From Boswellia sacra (Eukaryota > Streptophyta > Magnoliopsida > Sapindales > Burseraceae): a stretch of DNA of 64,000 bases. This document shows positions 63,400 to 64,000 of the stretch, one piece after another (position 1 is the first letter of the stretch; each line of letters begins with the position of its first letter). The notes beneath the pieces were generated by a model. That model was not told the origin of the DNA, ran no database searches, and saw only the letters and a program-made list of their open reading frames with translations. The position numbers and the translations under genes were made by a program. The stretch lies in NCBI GenBank assembly GCA_013180625.2, contig SNVD02012321.1, forward strand, positions 310,001 through 374,000. Direction: 5' to 3'.

Positions 63400-63764
63400 T
63401 GTTGTAGATTTATATAAAGCTTAATAGTTTATTTAGAATTTAAAGTCTAAATTAAAATGAGATTAGAGTCCTAAATACATTAGAAGACATGTTATGAGCG
63501 GATTTAATATTCCTAGTTAGTTTTGAATTATGATTAATTATTTAGTTATTTTAGAAATATTAGTATTTATGGTTTGAGTAGGATTGGGATTGAGTCTACT
63601 ATATAAGTCTTTATAATTTGTCAATTTTATTAAGAAGAAGTAATAAAGAGTTGATAATTTTATTAAGAAGAAGTAATAAAGAGTTGATAAATGCTCAAGA
63701 GTCAATATCTTCTTTCTCATTATGTTCTTGTGTTGCTTAATTGATTGAGTAATTATTCTCCAAC
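63400..63764 (+). mobile_element. Left LTR of a retrotransposon cut by the window edge
   Basis: The segment ends TTCTCCAACA immediately before two copies of a methionine-tRNA primer-binding site, so it should be a left LTR. CTACTATATAAGTC near 63596 is a candidate LTR TATA box. An exact 33 bp tandem duplication lies at 63624-63656 and 63657-63689. The left boundary (near TGTTGTAG, about 63400) is uncertain because the right LTR is off the window. Confidence 0.6.
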
Positions 63765-63799
63765 AAAGTGGTATCAAAGTAAGCCAAATTTCAACAAAG

Positions 63800-63811
63800 T
63801 GGTATCAGAGC
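63800..63811 (+). other. Initiator-Met tRNA primer-binding site
   Basis: TGGTATCAGAGC is the 12-base site common to Copia and many gypsy elements. An imperfect duplicate TGGTATCAAAGT lies at 63769-63780, within a ~31 bp repeat starting CAACAAAGTGGTATCA. The bases to 64000 would be the start of the internal region. Confidence 0.85.
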
Positions 63812-64000
63812 TAGATTGGAAGAATTTGGAAGGAGCCATCAAATTTGTTTCGAAGCTAGGTAGTAAGCTCGAGGGAAGACTTGTTAGAGCTAGTTTGGAA
63901 GGTTCTCAGAGAAGCAATATCAAGCTAGGCACAACGTAAAGATCCAAGGAAAACCTGTGAGAGAAGCAGGCGCAAAGAAAGAGCTAGATAGAGTCGAATC

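Overview
This is nuclear DNA from a flowering plant. Support comes from spliced genes with GT-AG introns, large extracellular-LRR receptor kinases of plant type, plant Ty3/gypsy and hAT-like transposons, solo LTRs with perfect target-site duplications, and AT-rich intergenic DNA. Family resemblance points to a woody rosid, most likely Citrus; that is inference from recall and was not searched.

Layout. (1) 0-9 kb: an LTR fragment, duplicated upstream modules, a stranded TIPIN/Swi3 exon, then an intact two-exon LRR receptor kinase of subfamily XII (EFR/FLS2/Xa21-like, non-RD). (2) 10-12.4 kb, minus strand: a four-exon short-chain dehydrogenase/reductase with a possible peroxisomal C-terminus. 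(3) 12.4-19.6 kb: gene-poor DNA with microsatellites and an ~800 bp inverted-repeat element. (4) 19.6-24.4 kb: a second receptor kinase, now a pseudogene with a lost start codon, stops, frameshifts, a 269 bp transposon-derived insert, a lost splice acceptor and a lost catalytic Asp. (5) 24.4-35.4 kb: a 3.9 kb solo LTR, then a decayed Athila-like element holding a hAT element (8 bp target duplication) and another solo LTR. (6) 35.4-42.9 kb: duplicated upstream modules and a third receptor kinase, intact, with a GC-AG intron. (7) 42.9-50.5 kb: LTR and inverted-repeat remnants, a 2.1 kb solo LTR, and a truncated copy of the next gene. (8) 51.8-61.2 kb: a small solo LTR and an intact LRR pseudokinase like Arabidopsis At1g60630, with a 4.7 kb intron and a leader ORF shared with the broken copy. 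(9) 61.2-64 kb: a TMKL1-like pseudokinase fragment, a small inverted-repeat element and the left end of another LTR retrotransposon with its primer-binding site.

Reading. The window is a birth-and-death cluster of candidate immune receptor kinases in a transposon-rich setting. Upstream modules rich in TTGAC (W-box core) motifs were copied with the receptor genes, and the pseudogene is a mosaic of its two intact neighbours. The separate duplication near the right edge left one functional LRR pseudokinase gene and one broken copy. I found no bacterial, viral or CRISPR features and no convincing wholly new system. The observations most worth checking are the shared leader ORF, the W-box modules, the mosaic pseudogene and the nested insertions.
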